Source: JALZKA01 sp963717635 (GTDB lineage Bacteria; Actinomycetota; Thermoleophilia; Solirubrobacterales; 70-9). From it: DNA of 64,000 nt. This document shows, one piece after another, positions 7,620-16,236 of this stretch (the stretch's first letter is position 1; each line of letters starts with the position of its first letter). The translations under genes were made by a program, and so were the position numbers. The stretch is from assembly GCA_963717635.1 (NCBI GenBank), contig OY970347.1, positions 1,984,001 to 2,048,000 of the forward strand, written 5' to 3'. Below the pieces are notes generated by a model that saw nothing but the letters and a program-made list of their open reading frames with translations, was not told where the DNA came from and did no database searches.

Positions 7620-9474
7620 TCAGCGGCTGAGCACCGTCACGATGCGCGCCCGCGAGCGCACCGGGGCCTTGTAGGGCCAATCGGCCTCGCGGGCCACCTT
7701 GATCCGGAACTTGAACCGCACGTCGTACTGGTAGAACCGCCCGAACCGGTAGCCGATGCGGTAGCTCCCGTCCGGCTGCGTGCGGAAGCCCTGGCCGACG
7801 GTCTGGTACGTGTTGCCGTCCTCGCGGACCTGGAGCTCGAGCAGCTTGCCGCCGGTGGGGATCCGCGCGCCGAGCCGGCCGAGCCGGCCGCGGAACAGCA
7901 CCCGCCCGCCCTCGGGCACGCGGTCCCTGGAGGTCGCGAGCGAGGCTCGGGTGCGGACGGCGAGGCGGCCGCCAAGGGCCGACTGCGCCAGGTAGCGCTG
8001 GGTCCCTGCGTAGCTGGCGGTGACCCGGCGCGACGGCCCGGCTGGGAGCCTGGTTTGCCAACGGCCCCGGCCGTCGGTGCGAACCCGGGTGATGCGCTCG
8101 CGGATCAGGGCACCCTCGCCGAAGAACTCCTCGACCACGACCTCCTGGCTGGGGATCGGCGCCCCCGCGGCCTCGCGCAGGATGCCCGCGACCCGGCTGC
8201 GCTTGCCGTAGCGGATCGTCATCCGCTTCGAGCCGCCCGGCCGCAGGGCCGCGGTCAGGTCGACGCCGGCCTTGAGCGGGAACGCGAGGCGCATCATCAG
8301 GCCGTCCTGACGGCGGGTCGTCTCGGCCTGGTTGCCGGCGACGTCGGTGGCGACAGCGCGGAACTCGTAGGTGCCGGCCGGGACCGCGGTCGAGTCGACA
8401 CGGGCCTGGAGCTCCCCGGCTCTCAGGACGGTCTCGAGCGGCTGCCAGAGCGTCTCGCCCTGACGCCGGTGGAAGATCTGGCCGCCCGCCGCGCCCGAGT
8501 GCGGGTCGCTGACGACGGCGTGGATCAACTCCGGATCCTCGGGGTCCTGGGAGCTGGTGAAGCTGAGGCTGGGGGCGGTGTTGTCGACGCGGACCTCCCG
8601 CGTCTCACAGGTCTGGTTGCCGGCGAAGTCATACGCGCAGACCGCCACGCTGTTCGTCTCCCTCCCGAAAAGGCGAACCGGTGGTCGACGGGTTCACTGT
8701 CACGCCTGGGGCTTCGCGCCAGGCACGGGCCGCAGGCGACTAGCGAGATCGCTCGAGATCATGCCCGGGCAGGAGCCGGTCGGGCCGGCGTTCAGGCCGC
8801 CGCCGTTGACGGCGACCCAGAACCCGACGTAGACCAGATCCGGCGTCATCTCCCTGAAGGTCGAACTCTTGCGCCCCGCGCTTCCACCCACCTGACAGCA
8901 ACGACCCCGAAACCGCCAGCCCCGGATCCTCAACATCCGCCAGCGTCATCCGTACGCCGCGGACCCACGTCTTGGCTGCCTTGCTCTGGGGACAGCCACC
9001 GGATTGGTTGCAGCCGAGCACCGCCATGAAACGCTTCTGCCGGCCCCCGTCCCAGATCTCCTCGTGGAAGCTGCCCGGCGACCCGTCACCGGTCGCGATC
9101 CGCCTGGTCTCCCGGCCGGATTGGTCGGCCATGAAGATGCGCGAGTAGTGACCGCTCGCGCGGCGGAGCCTGGCTTCGGTCCGGACGCGCACGAATCCGG
9201 TTCCGGCGGGCGCGACCCAGCGGACCGAGCCCTTGTCGTCCTTGCCAGCGGGGAGACGACTGTTGATTTGGATCGCGTTGTCGTAGCTCGCGTTCCCGCA
9301 CGACGTGGTGATCCCATAGGCGCGGGGCTCGTGGAGGATCGCGTCTCCATTGCTTCGGTTCTGCGAATGGCACTGGACCACGACGTAGGTCTCGCCCGCG
9401 CCGCTCGCGGCGCCCGGAGCAAGGAGCGCGACCGTCGCCGCGACCGCGACCAGTACCGCCCAGAGCCGGATCAC
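7620..9474 (-). pseudogene. Secreted Ig-like repeat protein, broken by three indels
   Basis: The gene begins at a GTG (9472-9474) that overlaps the sigma factor stop. The first frame gives a signal peptide, a lectin-like N-terminal domain with conserved Cys (VVQCHSQN, GCNQSGGCP) and SGSLLSGGWKRGAQEFDLQGDDAGSGLRRV. Continuity then jumps frame three times. An extra base near 8820 leads to WVAVNGGGLNAGPTGSCPG. A missing base near 8704 leads to TVNPSTTGSPFREG. An extra base near 8658 leads to NSVAVCAYDFAGNQTC, and the last frame runs through bacterial Ig-like domains to a TAG-side end at 7620. With these three corrections the length is 617 codons and fully in register, so one protein is intended. 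The role is probably extracellular. Sequencing error versus decay is open. Confidence 0.8.
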
Positions 9475-10835
9475 GGTCCGAACTCCTGCTGAACGGCGCT
9501 CCCCGACGACGCGGCGCCGCTCGATACCGACGGCGGTGCCGGCCGGGCCGGCGCCGCGGCCCCCTCGACCCCGAACTCCTGGTCGAGGGGCGGTGCGTCG
9601 GGTGCGACCGCTGGGTCGTTGCCGGGCTCGGCTTCCTCGGCCGCATCGCGAGCATTCCCCGCTGCAGCAGCGGACCCGGTTGGGGAGGGCGCGTGGGCAA
9701 CTGGCGGGCTGCCCGGCGCGTCGGTCGGCCGTGGTTCGTCGGCCTCCCGCTCAGCTGCGGCCTGCGTCGGGCGTGGTCCGTCTGACCCGCCGAACGAGAT
9801 CGGAGCGATGCCGGTCGCGACGCAGGCTGTCGCCGCCGCACCGCCACCGAGGCATGCGAGGGCCATCTTGCCCGCCGTGCCGAGCCCTGCGAGCTTGGCC
9901 GCAATCCCTGCTCCCGCTGCACCGGCTCCGCGCGCGGAAGCCACCGCCGTCACGGCCTCGGTCGGATCGGACCTCGAGACCGCGCCCGTCACGACGTCGC
10001 GGACCCGCTCGCCCGCCCCGCTTAGCCGGTCGAGCAAGCTCGGATCCGGGCCCATCGCCCCGAGCGCGCCGGGTACGAGAAGCGCCGTCCCCATGTCGTG
10101 CAGGTGACCGGTGAGCCTGCCGACGAACTCGTGGCAGTGGCGACAGTGCGCCAGGTGGTGCTCTGCCTGAAGGACCTGATCGTCGTTCGCCAATCCGGAC
10201 GCGTAGGTCTTCAAGAGCGGCTCGCGCTCTTCGCACCAGCGCCCCTCCTCCACGAGCTTGACCTTCGCCGTCAGCTCGTCGACACCCCGGGTGATCTCCT
10301 TGCGATACGCCCTCGGCGACAGCCCCTTGACCATCCCGCACACCTCCCCGGGCTCCAGCCCCCAGCCGTAGCGGAGCAGCATCACGGCGCGGCGTCGCGG
10401 TGGCAGGCTGGCTAGGAGATCCAGGGTGACCCGAGACGACTCGCGATCGGTCGCGGTGTCCTCCGGGGTGGCGGCGCCATCGGCCACCGCGCCGGCGGCT
10501 TCGATCGGCGCGATCGGTTTGCGCTTGCGCCGCCGCAGCTCCTTGCTCGCGTGGTTCGCGACCGCCGTGAGGACGTAGCTCCGGATCTCGTCGTCGGCAA
10601 GCTCGGTGTGACGGCGCTCCAAAGCTCGCAGCGTGCCGAGCCAGGCGCTCGAGTAGATGTCGTCGATCTCGTCATCCGAGAACGCCGCGCCGTAGGCCCG
10701 GCGGATCAATCCGATGGCGGGGCACCGGAGCTCCTCAAAGACCCGACTCGCCCGCCGGTGCCACTCCGCGCGCTCGGCGTCCCCCAGCGCCGCGGCTGTC
10801 GCCTGCTTGATGCCGATCGAAGTCTGGGAACCCAT
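9471..10835 (-). CDS. ECF sigma factor with fused zinc-finger/membrane tail
   Basis: This 454-residue protein joins an ECF sigma factor to a long tail. Region 2 covers about residues 35-105 (IYSSAWLGTLRALERR and onward), and region 4 covers about 140-200 (LASLPPRRRAVMLLRYGWGLEPGEV). An HxxxCxxC element, HHLAHCRHCHEF, follows near residue 230, as in ZAS anti-sigma domains. A hydrophobic stretch near 315-335 and a Pro/Ala-rich tail complete it. This suggests a sigma factor that carries its own restraining membrane domain. The next gene, a secreted Ig-like protein, overlaps by GTGA and is probably co-translated, so it may be a main target or partner. Confidence 0.87.
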   Translation of the reverse strand: MGSQTSIGIKQATAAALGDAERAEWHRRASRVFEELRCPAIGLIRRAYGAAFSDDEIDDIYSSAWLGTLRALERRHTELADDEIRSYVLTAVANHASKELRRRKRKPIAPIEAAGAVADGAATPEDTATDRESSRVTLDLLASLPPRRRAVMLLRYGWGLEPGEVCGMVKGLSPRAYRKEITRGVDELTAKVKLVEEGRWCEEREPLLKTYASGLANDDQVLQAEHHLAHCRHCHEFVGRLTGHLHDMGTALLVPGALGAMGPDPSLLDRLSGAGERVRDVVTGAVSRSDPTEAVTAVASARGAGAAGAGIAAKLAGLGTAGKMALACLGGGAAATACVATGIAPISFGGSDGPRPTQAAAEREADEPRPTDAPGSPPVAHAPSPTGSAAAAGNARDAAEEAEPGNDPAVAPDAPPLDQEFGVEGAAAPARPAPPSVSSGAASSGSAVQQEFGP

Positions 10836-10941
10836 ACCCCTTGCTCACTCGGAACCCCACCGGCGACAGGCGCGCCCCTCCGTCCGAGCATGTGCGCCCT
10901 GAAACTAGGTCGCGGCCGCGAGCAACGTCTCGGCGAAAGTT

Positions 10942-10984
10942 CGCTATTTGCGACTCCGGTGGACACCGCCGGACGCAAATAGCG
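10942..10984. promoter_or_regulatory. Large dyad between divergent sigma and bcp genes
   Basis: Arms CGCTATTTGCG (10942-10952) and CGCAAATAGCG (10974-10984) match perfectly over 11 bp with a 21-base G+C-rich spacer. Flanking GTTC and GAAC extend the symmetry after a 2-base offset. The AT-rich core stands out from its surroundings. It could be an operator serving both divergent genes. Confidence 0.55.
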
Positions 10985-11019
10985 GGAACTTCTTTCGTCT
11001 CGCGCGGCGCGCCCGGCGC

Positions 11020-11025
11020 TAACCT
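11020..11025 (+). promoter_or_regulatory. -10-like TAACCT of bcp
   Basis: TAACCT ends 9 bases before the ATG at 11035, leaving a very short leader at most. Confidence 0.35.
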
Positions 11026-11034
11026 CCGCCGCCG

Positions 11035-11505
11035 ATGCTGAACGAAGGCGCCCCTGCCCCCGGCTTCGTCCTCCCCGACCAGGACGGCAACGAGGTCTCG
11101 ATGGCGGACCTCAAGGGCCAGACCATCGTCCTCTACTTCTATCCGCGGGCGAACACGCGGGGCTGCACCGCCCAGGCCTGCGGCGTCCGCGACCGCTCGG
11201 CCGACTACGGGGCCGCCGGCGCGCGGGTGATCGGCATCTCGCCCGATCCGGTCAGGCGGATCAAGCGGTTCGCCGACGGCCAGTCGCTGAACTTCACGCT
11301 GCTGGCCGACGAGGACCACGCGGTCGCCGACGCCTTCGGGGTCTGGGGCGAGAAGAAGTTCGCCGGGAAGAAGTACATGGGGGTCTCGCGCTCGACCTTC
11401 ATCATCGGGCCCGACGGCAAGATCGCGAAGGTCTTCGAGAAGGTCTCGCCGAAGACGCACGACGACGTCGTGCTCGAAGCGCTGGCCGAGCTGAGCCCGG
11501 CGTAG
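11035..11505 (+). CDS. bcp: Thiol peroxidase, BCP-type peroxiredoxin
   Basis: This 156-residue cytosolic peroxiredoxin reduces peroxides with thioredoxin-supplied electrons. The peroxidatic Cys lies in PRANTRGCTAQACGVRD near residue 44, and the second Cys five residues later fits the atypical 2-Cys BCP class. The usual Pro before the Gly-Cys pair is Arg here. VSRSTFIIGPDGKI matches the C-terminal strand of the family. It is divergent from the ECF sigma gene across a strong dyad, which could place it in a stress response with that sigma factor. That link is inferred. Confidence 0.93.
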   Translation: MLNEGAPAPGFVLPDQDGNEVSMADLKGQTIVLYFYPRANTRGCTAQACGVRDRSADYGAAGARVIGISPDPVRRIKRFADGQSLNFTLLADEDHAVADAFGVWGEKKFAGKKYMGVSRSTFIIGPDGKIAKVFEKVSPKTHDDVVLEALAELSPA

Positions 11506-11508
11506 CCG

Positions 11509-12891
11509 TCAGCGCCCGCGGCGCTGGTGGATGTAGACGTTGACCAACGCGGCCGGGTCGATCGGGCCGCCGAGGTTGTCGGCGTTCGTCTCGAAGGCGA
11601 TGAACCGGCCTCCGGCTGCGATCGCCGAGTTGTGGGAGAAGTCGCCCGCCGGGTCGCCCCCGAGCCCGGGGCTCCGGCGCGAGACGAGCCGGATTCGCTT
11701 GCGCTTGCGGTCGTAGACCCAGACGTTCTCGATCGTCGCCGTGGCGCCGAAGTTCCCGGAGTTGCTCGTCATGGCGATGAACCGGCCGCTGCCCGAGATG
11801 TCCGGATCGAACGAGGCGAGGTCCCCGCCGTCGCCGCCGGCCGACCGGCTCTGGCGGGAGACGAGGGTCACGCGCTTCCGCTTACGGTCGTAGACGTAGA
11901 CGTTCGTGACGTCGCTGATGGGACCGCCGAGGTTGTTGGAGCCAGTCGCGAACGCGACGAAGCGGCCGCTGGCGGAGAGCACACCGCCGCCGGCGCCGGT
12001 GTCTGCCCCCTGCCCGCCGGCGCTACGGCTCTGGCGCGAGACGAGCTGGACGCGCTTCCGCTCGCGGTCGTAGACGTAGATGTTGGTGACGCCTCCCGGG
12101 GCGATCGGGCCGCCGAGGTTCGTGGCCGGGGTCATCCAGGTGACGAACCGGCCGCTGTGGGAGAGGTGCGAGGGGAAGTCGTCGAGGAACGAGGCGTCCT
12201 GGCCGTCACCGCCGGCCGACCGGCTCTGGCGCGACACCAGCTCGACCCGCTTGCGCTTGCGGTCGTAGACGTAGATGTTCGCCTCGGCGTCGTCGAGCGG
12301 CCCGCCGAGGTTGTCGCCCGTCGTCTGGAAGGAGACGAAGCGGCCGCTGCCCGAGATCGCCGGGTCCTCGTTGAGCGCGTCCGAGCCCTCGCCGCCCGTG
12401 CTCCGGCTCTGGCGCGAGACGAGCTGCACCCGGTCCCGCTTGCGGTCGTAGACGTAGATGTTGCTCGACGCCTGGATCGGCCCGCCGAGGTTCGTCGCCC
12501 CGGTGCGGAAGGCGACGAAGCGGCCGTCGGCCGAGATAACCGGCTGGAACGACTCGAAGTCGGCGCCCATGCCGCCCGCGCTCCTGCTCTGGCGCGACAC
12601 CAGCTCGACCCGCTTGCGCTTGCGGTCGTAGACATAGATGTTGTTCGGCGCCTGGATCGGGCCGCCGAGGTTCGTGGCATTGGTCCGGAACGCGACGAAG
12701 CGCCCGCTCGCCGAGACATCGGGCTCGAGCGAGTTCGCGTCGGCTCCCTGACCGCCGGCGGCCCGCGACTCGCGGCTCACCAGGGTCGTGTCGCCGGGGC
12801 CGGCGAGGACCGTCGGCACCGTGACGGCAGCAACCGCGCCAAGCGCGAGCGTCGCGATCCCCAGCGTGCGTGTCCGGAACCCCCACTCCAC
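11509..12891 (-). CDS. Secreted seven-bladed beta-propeller (TolB/PD40-like)
   Basis: From a GTG at 12891 the protein is 460 residues with a signal peptide (TLGIATLALGAVAAVTVPTVLA). It then has seven repeats of about 60 residues. Each repeat contains SGRFVAF, an NLGGPI turn, NIYVYDRKRKRV and LVSRQSRSAGG. Seven repeats fit a closed propeller. No catalytic residues are seen, so a binding or surface role is likely. A TAGGCT box 7 bases upstream supports this GTG over a longer in-frame extension that would overlap the divergent neighbour. The repeats are very similar at DNA level too, which favours recombination and copy-number change. Confidence 0.82.
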   Translation of the reverse strand: MEWGFRTRTLGIATLALGAVAAVTVPTVLAGPGDTTLVSRESRAAGGQGADANSLEPDVSASGRFVAFRTNATNLGGPIQAPNNIYVYDRKRKRVELVSRQSRSAGGMGADFESFQPVISADGRFVAFRTGATNLGGPIQASSNIYVYDRKRDRVQLVSRQSRSTGGEGSDALNEDPAISGSGRFVSFQTTGDNLGGPLDDAEANIYVYDRKRKRVELVSRQSRSAGGDGQDASFLDDFPSHLSHSGRFVTWMTPATNLGGPIAPGGVTNIYVYDRERKRVQLVSRQSRSAGGQGADTGAGGGVLSASGRFVAFATGSNNLGGPISDVTNVYVYDRKRKRVTLVSRQSRSAGGDGGDLASFDPDISGSGRFIAMTSNSGNFGATATIENVWVYDRKRKRIRLVSRRSPGLGGDPAGDFSHNSAIAAGGRFIAFETNADNLGGPIDPAALVNVYIHQRRGR

Positions 12892-12898
12892 TCCGACC

Positions 12899-12904
12899 AG
12901 CCTA
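12899..12904 (-). promoter_or_regulatory. Leaderless -10 (TAGGCT) of the propeller gene
   Basis: On the minus strand TAGGCT ends 7 bases before the GTG start at 12891. Confidence 0.5.
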
Positions 12905-12979
12905 CACCCGAGCCGGCGATGAGTTTGGATGTTGTCGGCGGTCTTACCCCCGGAAGCCCGACCAAGAAGGAGAGCTCCG

Positions 12980-13552
12980 ATGAGCAAGCTGATCGTGTCC
13001 GAGTTCGTGAGCCTGAACGGCGTCATGGAGGCGCCGGGCGGCGAACAAACTCACCCCCATACCGGCTGGACGTTCAAGTCGATCTACGGCGAGGACCACT
13101 ACGCCTACAAGGAGACCGAGCTCAAGGAAGCCGAGTCGCTGCTGCTGGGCCGTAAGACCTACGAGGGCTTCGCCGCAGCCTGGCCCACGCGCGATCCCTC
13201 CGACCCGTTCACGGCAAGGATCAACGCGATGCCGAAGTTCGTGGTCTCCTCGACCCTCACCGACCCCGAGTGGGAGAACACGACGGTGCTCGAGGGCGAG
13301 CCGATGGCGGCGGTCGCGGAGCTGAAGGATCAGAGCGAGGGCCCGGTCCTGGTGAACGGCTCAGCCCAGCTCGTCCACGCGCTGGCCGAAGCCGACCTGG
13401 TCGACGAGTACCGGGCGATGGTCCACCCGGTGCTGGTTGCCGAGGGCCTGCGGATGTTCCCGGACCCGGGCGAGATGAAGAAGCTGAAGCTCGCCGAGTC
13501 GATCAGCTATGACTCCGGCGTCGCGCTGCTCATCTACACGACAGGAGACTGA
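12980..13552 (+). CDS. Dihydrofolate reductase/RibD-C-like protein
   Basis: This 190-residue protein matches the RibD C-terminal or DHFR-like family found widely in actinobacteria. Marks are KLIVSEFVSLNGVMEAPGG at the N-terminus, LLLGRKTYEGFAAAWP, KFVVSSTL and a VLVNGSAQLVHALAEADLVDEY stretch. These proteins bind NADPH, but their physiological substrate is mostly unknown. The ATG at 12980 has a strong AGAAGGAGAG site. The next gene starts one base after the stop with its own AGGAG, so the two form an operon. Confidence 0.85.
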   Translation: MSKLIVSEFVSLNGVMEAPGGEQTHPHTGWTFKSIYGEDHYAYKETELKEAESLLLGRKTYEGFAAAWPTRDPSDPFTARINAMPKFVVSSTLTDPEWENTTVLEGEPMAAVAELKDQSEGPVLVNGSAQLVHALAEADLVDEYRAMVHPVLVAEGLRMFPDPGEMKKLKLAESISYDSGVALLIYTTGD

Positions 13553-13553
13553 A

Positions 13554-13940
13554 ATGACCCCGGACACCCCGCTGATCACCGGCACCGACTTCATCGCGTT
13601 GCCGACCAAGGACTACAAGGCGGCCGCCAAGTTCTATGGCGAGGTTCTGGGCCTGCCGTTCGCGAAGCAATGGGGCGACATGCCCGCCGGCGAGTTCGAG
13701 ACCGGCAACCTGACGGTCGCGGTGATGCAGTCAGACGCCTTCGGGATCGAGTTCGCCCCACACACCCACCCGCTCGAGTTCCACGTCGACGACTTCGAGG
13801 CCGCGAAGGCCGAATTGGAGTCGCGCGGCGTCGAGTTCCAGGGCGAGACGCTCGACTCAGGCGTCTGCCACCAGGCGTTCTTCTCAGACCCCGACGGGAA
13901 CTCGCTGGCGATCCACCACCGCTACGCGCCGGCCGCCTAG
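13554..13940 (+). CDS. VOC-superfamily (glyoxalase-like) protein
   Basis: This 128-residue single-domain protein has the vicinal oxygen chelate pattern. It starts TDFIALPTKDYKAAAKFYGEVLGLPF, has a central HPLEFHVDDFEAAKAEL and ends FFSDPDGNSLAIHHRY. The His and Glu spacing allows a metal site, but the reaction cannot be named. AGGAG at 13543-13547 fixes the ATG at 13554. It is translationally close to the DHFR-like gene upstream. Confidence 0.85.
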   Translation: MTPDTPLITGTDFIALPTKDYKAAAKFYGEVLGLPFAKQWGDMPAGEFETGNLTVAVMQSDAFGIEFAPHTHPLEFHVDDFEAAKAELESRGVEFQGETLDSGVCHQAFFSDPDGNSLAIHHRYAPAA

Positions 13941-13965
13941 CGCGAATCGTAGGCCCATCCGGCGC

Positions 13966-16236
13966 TCAGCCGGCGTCGAACGCCCGGCATGGCTGGGCGC
14001 GCAGGCCCGGGCACGGCGGCAGGGCGTCGGGCACGTCAATACCGGGGACGACCGGGAGCACGAGCTTTGAGGGCTTGCGCCGTGAGGAGGAGATCGTCAC
14101 GCGGGTCTTCCCGCTCCTCGGCTTCGCCTGGTCGAAGGCCCAGATCGGCTGGTCGCCGTGGACGCCGGAGATCGTCACCCTGATCCGCGAGCCGGCGCGG
14201 TAGGGGTGGCCCTCGTAGTAGAGGGGGATCGTCACCTTGGTGAAGCGCCCGCGCGGCATCGGCTTGACGTGCCGCTTGCGCAGGCTCAGCACGGGCTCGA
14301 GGTTGGTGCTCTTGCGGCGGTCGAGCTTGCGCATGCTCGCGCGCAACCAGCCGCCCTGGACGAAGACTTCCTTGCCGTCGGGGCGCACCTCGCTGACCGT
14401 GGCCTGGAGGTCGACGTCGCGGCGAGCCGACTTGACCCTGAGCTGGACCTTGCCGGCGCCGACAACTGCCGTGTCCTCGGCCAGCGGCTCGGTGATGAAC
14501 GAGGCCGCGGTGCCGTTCGGGTGGGGGTTCCAGTGATAGTCGGGAAGCGCGGTCCAAAGGCCGCCTGAGCCGGTGTCGCCGGTGAAGTTGGTCGGCTGGG
14601 TCGAGCGCGGGTCGGCCTTGAACCGCTTCGTCTGCCTGCCCTGGGGCCGCGCGTCGCCGAGCGACTCGTTACCGAGGAACCACGAGCGGGCCTGCGTGCC
14701 GGGGATCGGGAACCTGTCGAAGGACTCGATGAAGCTGGGGTACGGATGGCCCGGCTCTTCTCCGCCTGAGCCGTTCTCGAACAAGATCCGGATCGGGTCG
14801 AGCGCCTCGAAGGCCGTCCGGGCGCCGTCGAGGGTGGGCTCGTCCTGGATCGGGTCGGGCGGCAGGGTTGTGCCCGGGGTCAGACCCGAGATCCCCATCG
14901 CCTCCTCGTAAAGGAGCGGTGCCCCCAGCTTGATCACGGGCAGGAACGGACTGGTCCCGGGCGCCTGCCCGGCCACGTAGATGTTCAGGAAGTCGAAGAA
15001 GCGGTTGAAGTTCTCGGGGTTGAGCGAGTCGACATGGGTGCCGTTGGTGAAGTTGAGCCACTTCTTGTCGGTGCCGGTGAAGCGGTCCGCCATGTTGGCG
15101 CAGTGGCCGCCCGTCTGCTCGTCCTGCCACTGGCAGCCGAGGAACGTCGGCACCTTGATCTTGTCGACGAAGGTCGCCGGCGAGAGCGGGTCGGCGACCT
15201 TCGGCTTGTAGGTGCTGTTGTTGCGGATCTTGCGCAGCAGGTTCACGGCCTCGCCGTGCATCGCCTGGTTCTCGGCGCAGGTCGCATCGCCCGCCTGGAT
15301 CCGCTCATACGCCCAGCGCTGGCCCTCGTCCTCGTTGGCGGTCGCCGGCCTGGCCTCGCGGATCCGGTCCTTCGCCCACTCAAGGGCGAAGCCGGTGTTG
15401 AGGTTGCCGCCGGGGAAGAGCGTCGTCGCCACCTGGTCGAGCAAGGAGATCGGTGTGATCGCCGCCAGGCTCGGCGGCCGGGTTGCGCCGACGAAGAGCT
15501 GCGAGATGCCGCCGTAGGAGATGCCCAGCATGCCGGGCCTGCCGTTCTTGACCCACGGCTGGCGCGCGACCGTCTCGACGATGTCGTAGCCGTCGAGGGC
15601 CTGCAGGGGCTCGAAGAAGTCGAAGGCGCCGCCCGAGCAGCCGGTGCCGCGCATGTTCACGTTGACCACGTTGAAGCCCATCAGGTTGCCGATCAGCGCG
15701 ATGCCGGACTCGGGGCCGTCGGGGTCCGCGTAGCCGTAGCCCGCGTACTCGATCAGCGTCGGGCGCGGACCGGGAAGCAGCGGCGGCAGGGGAATGCCGA
15801 GGACCGTGCTGACGTTCTCGACCGGGCGGGTGTAGTAGGCGAGCTTGGTGCCGTCGCGCATCGTCATGTAGCCGTAGCCGTCGTCGTCGATCTCCTGGTC
15901 GTAGACGCTGTCGTCGGGCGGCGTCGAGCGCTCCGTGAGGACGGTCAGCTTCGGGCTCGTCGCGCCGGCCGAGCGCACGCGATAGCCGCCGCCCGGCTTG
16001 AGGCGGCGGAAGAGCACGGCGCCGAGGTCAGTCGCCCGGCGCGTCCGGAGTTTCCGGCCGTTGCGCAGCAGCCTCGCCTTGGCGTTCGGATTGAGCCCGG
16101 TGGCGTAGAGCTGTTTCGCGCTTCCGCGCGCCTCGAACTCCGCCGTGCCGGCGCTGGCCGCAGGCGCAAGCCAGAGGCAGAGCGCCATCGCCGTCGCGCC
16201 TAACCCGGCGCCCGTTAGTCCCTGCGTGATCCTCAA
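13966..16236 (-). CDS. Secreted S15/CocE-type peptidase or acyl-hydrolase
   Basis: This 756-residue exported protein belongs to the X-Pro dipeptidyl-peptidase/CocE family. A signal peptide (about 1-29) precedes an N-terminal beta domain, then the alpha/beta hydrolase with NMRGTGCSGG near 195 and the nucleophile motif GISYGG with Ser240. A C-terminal jelly-roll (PepX_C-like) begins near residue 560. The start is a TTG that overlaps the TGA of the upstream hydrolase gene (16233-16236), which is good evidence for coupling. It probably hydrolyses extracellular peptides or esters. Substrate choice cannot be read from the sequence. Confidence 0.85.
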   Translation of the reverse strand: MRITQGLTGAGLGATAMALCLWLAPAASAGTAEFEARGSAKQLYATGLNPNAKARLLRNGRKLRTRRATDLGAVLFRRLKPGGGYRVRSAGATSPKLTVLTERSTPPDDSVYDQEIDDDGYGYMTMRDGTKLAYYTRPVENVSTVLGIPLPPLLPGPRPTLIEYAGYGYADPDGPESGIALIGNLMGFNVVNVNMRGTGCSGGAFDFFEPLQALDGYDIVETVARQPWVKNGRPGMLGISYGGISQLFVGATRPPSLAAITPISLLDQVATTLFPGGNLNTGFALEWAKDRIREARPATANEDEGQRWAYERIQAGDATCAENQAMHGEAVNLLRKIRNNSTYKPKVADPLSPATFVDKIKVPTFLGCQWQDEQTGGHCANMADRFTGTDKKWLNFTNGTHVDSLNPENFNRFFDFLNIYVAGQAPGTSPFLPVIKLGAPLLYEEAMGISGLTPGTTLPPDPIQDEPTLDGARTAFEALDPIRILFENGSGGEEPGHPYPSFIESFDRFPIPGTQARSWFLGNESLGDARPQGRQTKRFKADPRSTQPTNFTGDTGSGGLWTALPDYHWNPHPNGTAASFITEPLAEDTAVVGAGKVQLRVKSARRDVDLQATVSEVRPDGKEVFVQGGWLRASMRKLDRRKSTNLEPVLSLRKRHVKPMPRGRFTKVTIPLYYEGHPYRAGSRIRVTISGVHGDQPIWAFDQAKPRSGKTRVTISSSRRKPSKLVLPVVPGIDVPDALPPCPGLRAQPCRAFDAG

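Noticed and set aside
10942..10984. Rho-independent terminator
   Set aside because: The stem has no following T run on either strand and lies upstream of two divergent genes, so an operator role is more likely.
11509..12891. Periodic repeats suggestive of a CRISPR array
   Set aside because: The period is about 180-200 bases and translates in frame as propeller blades. There are no short spacers or cas genes.
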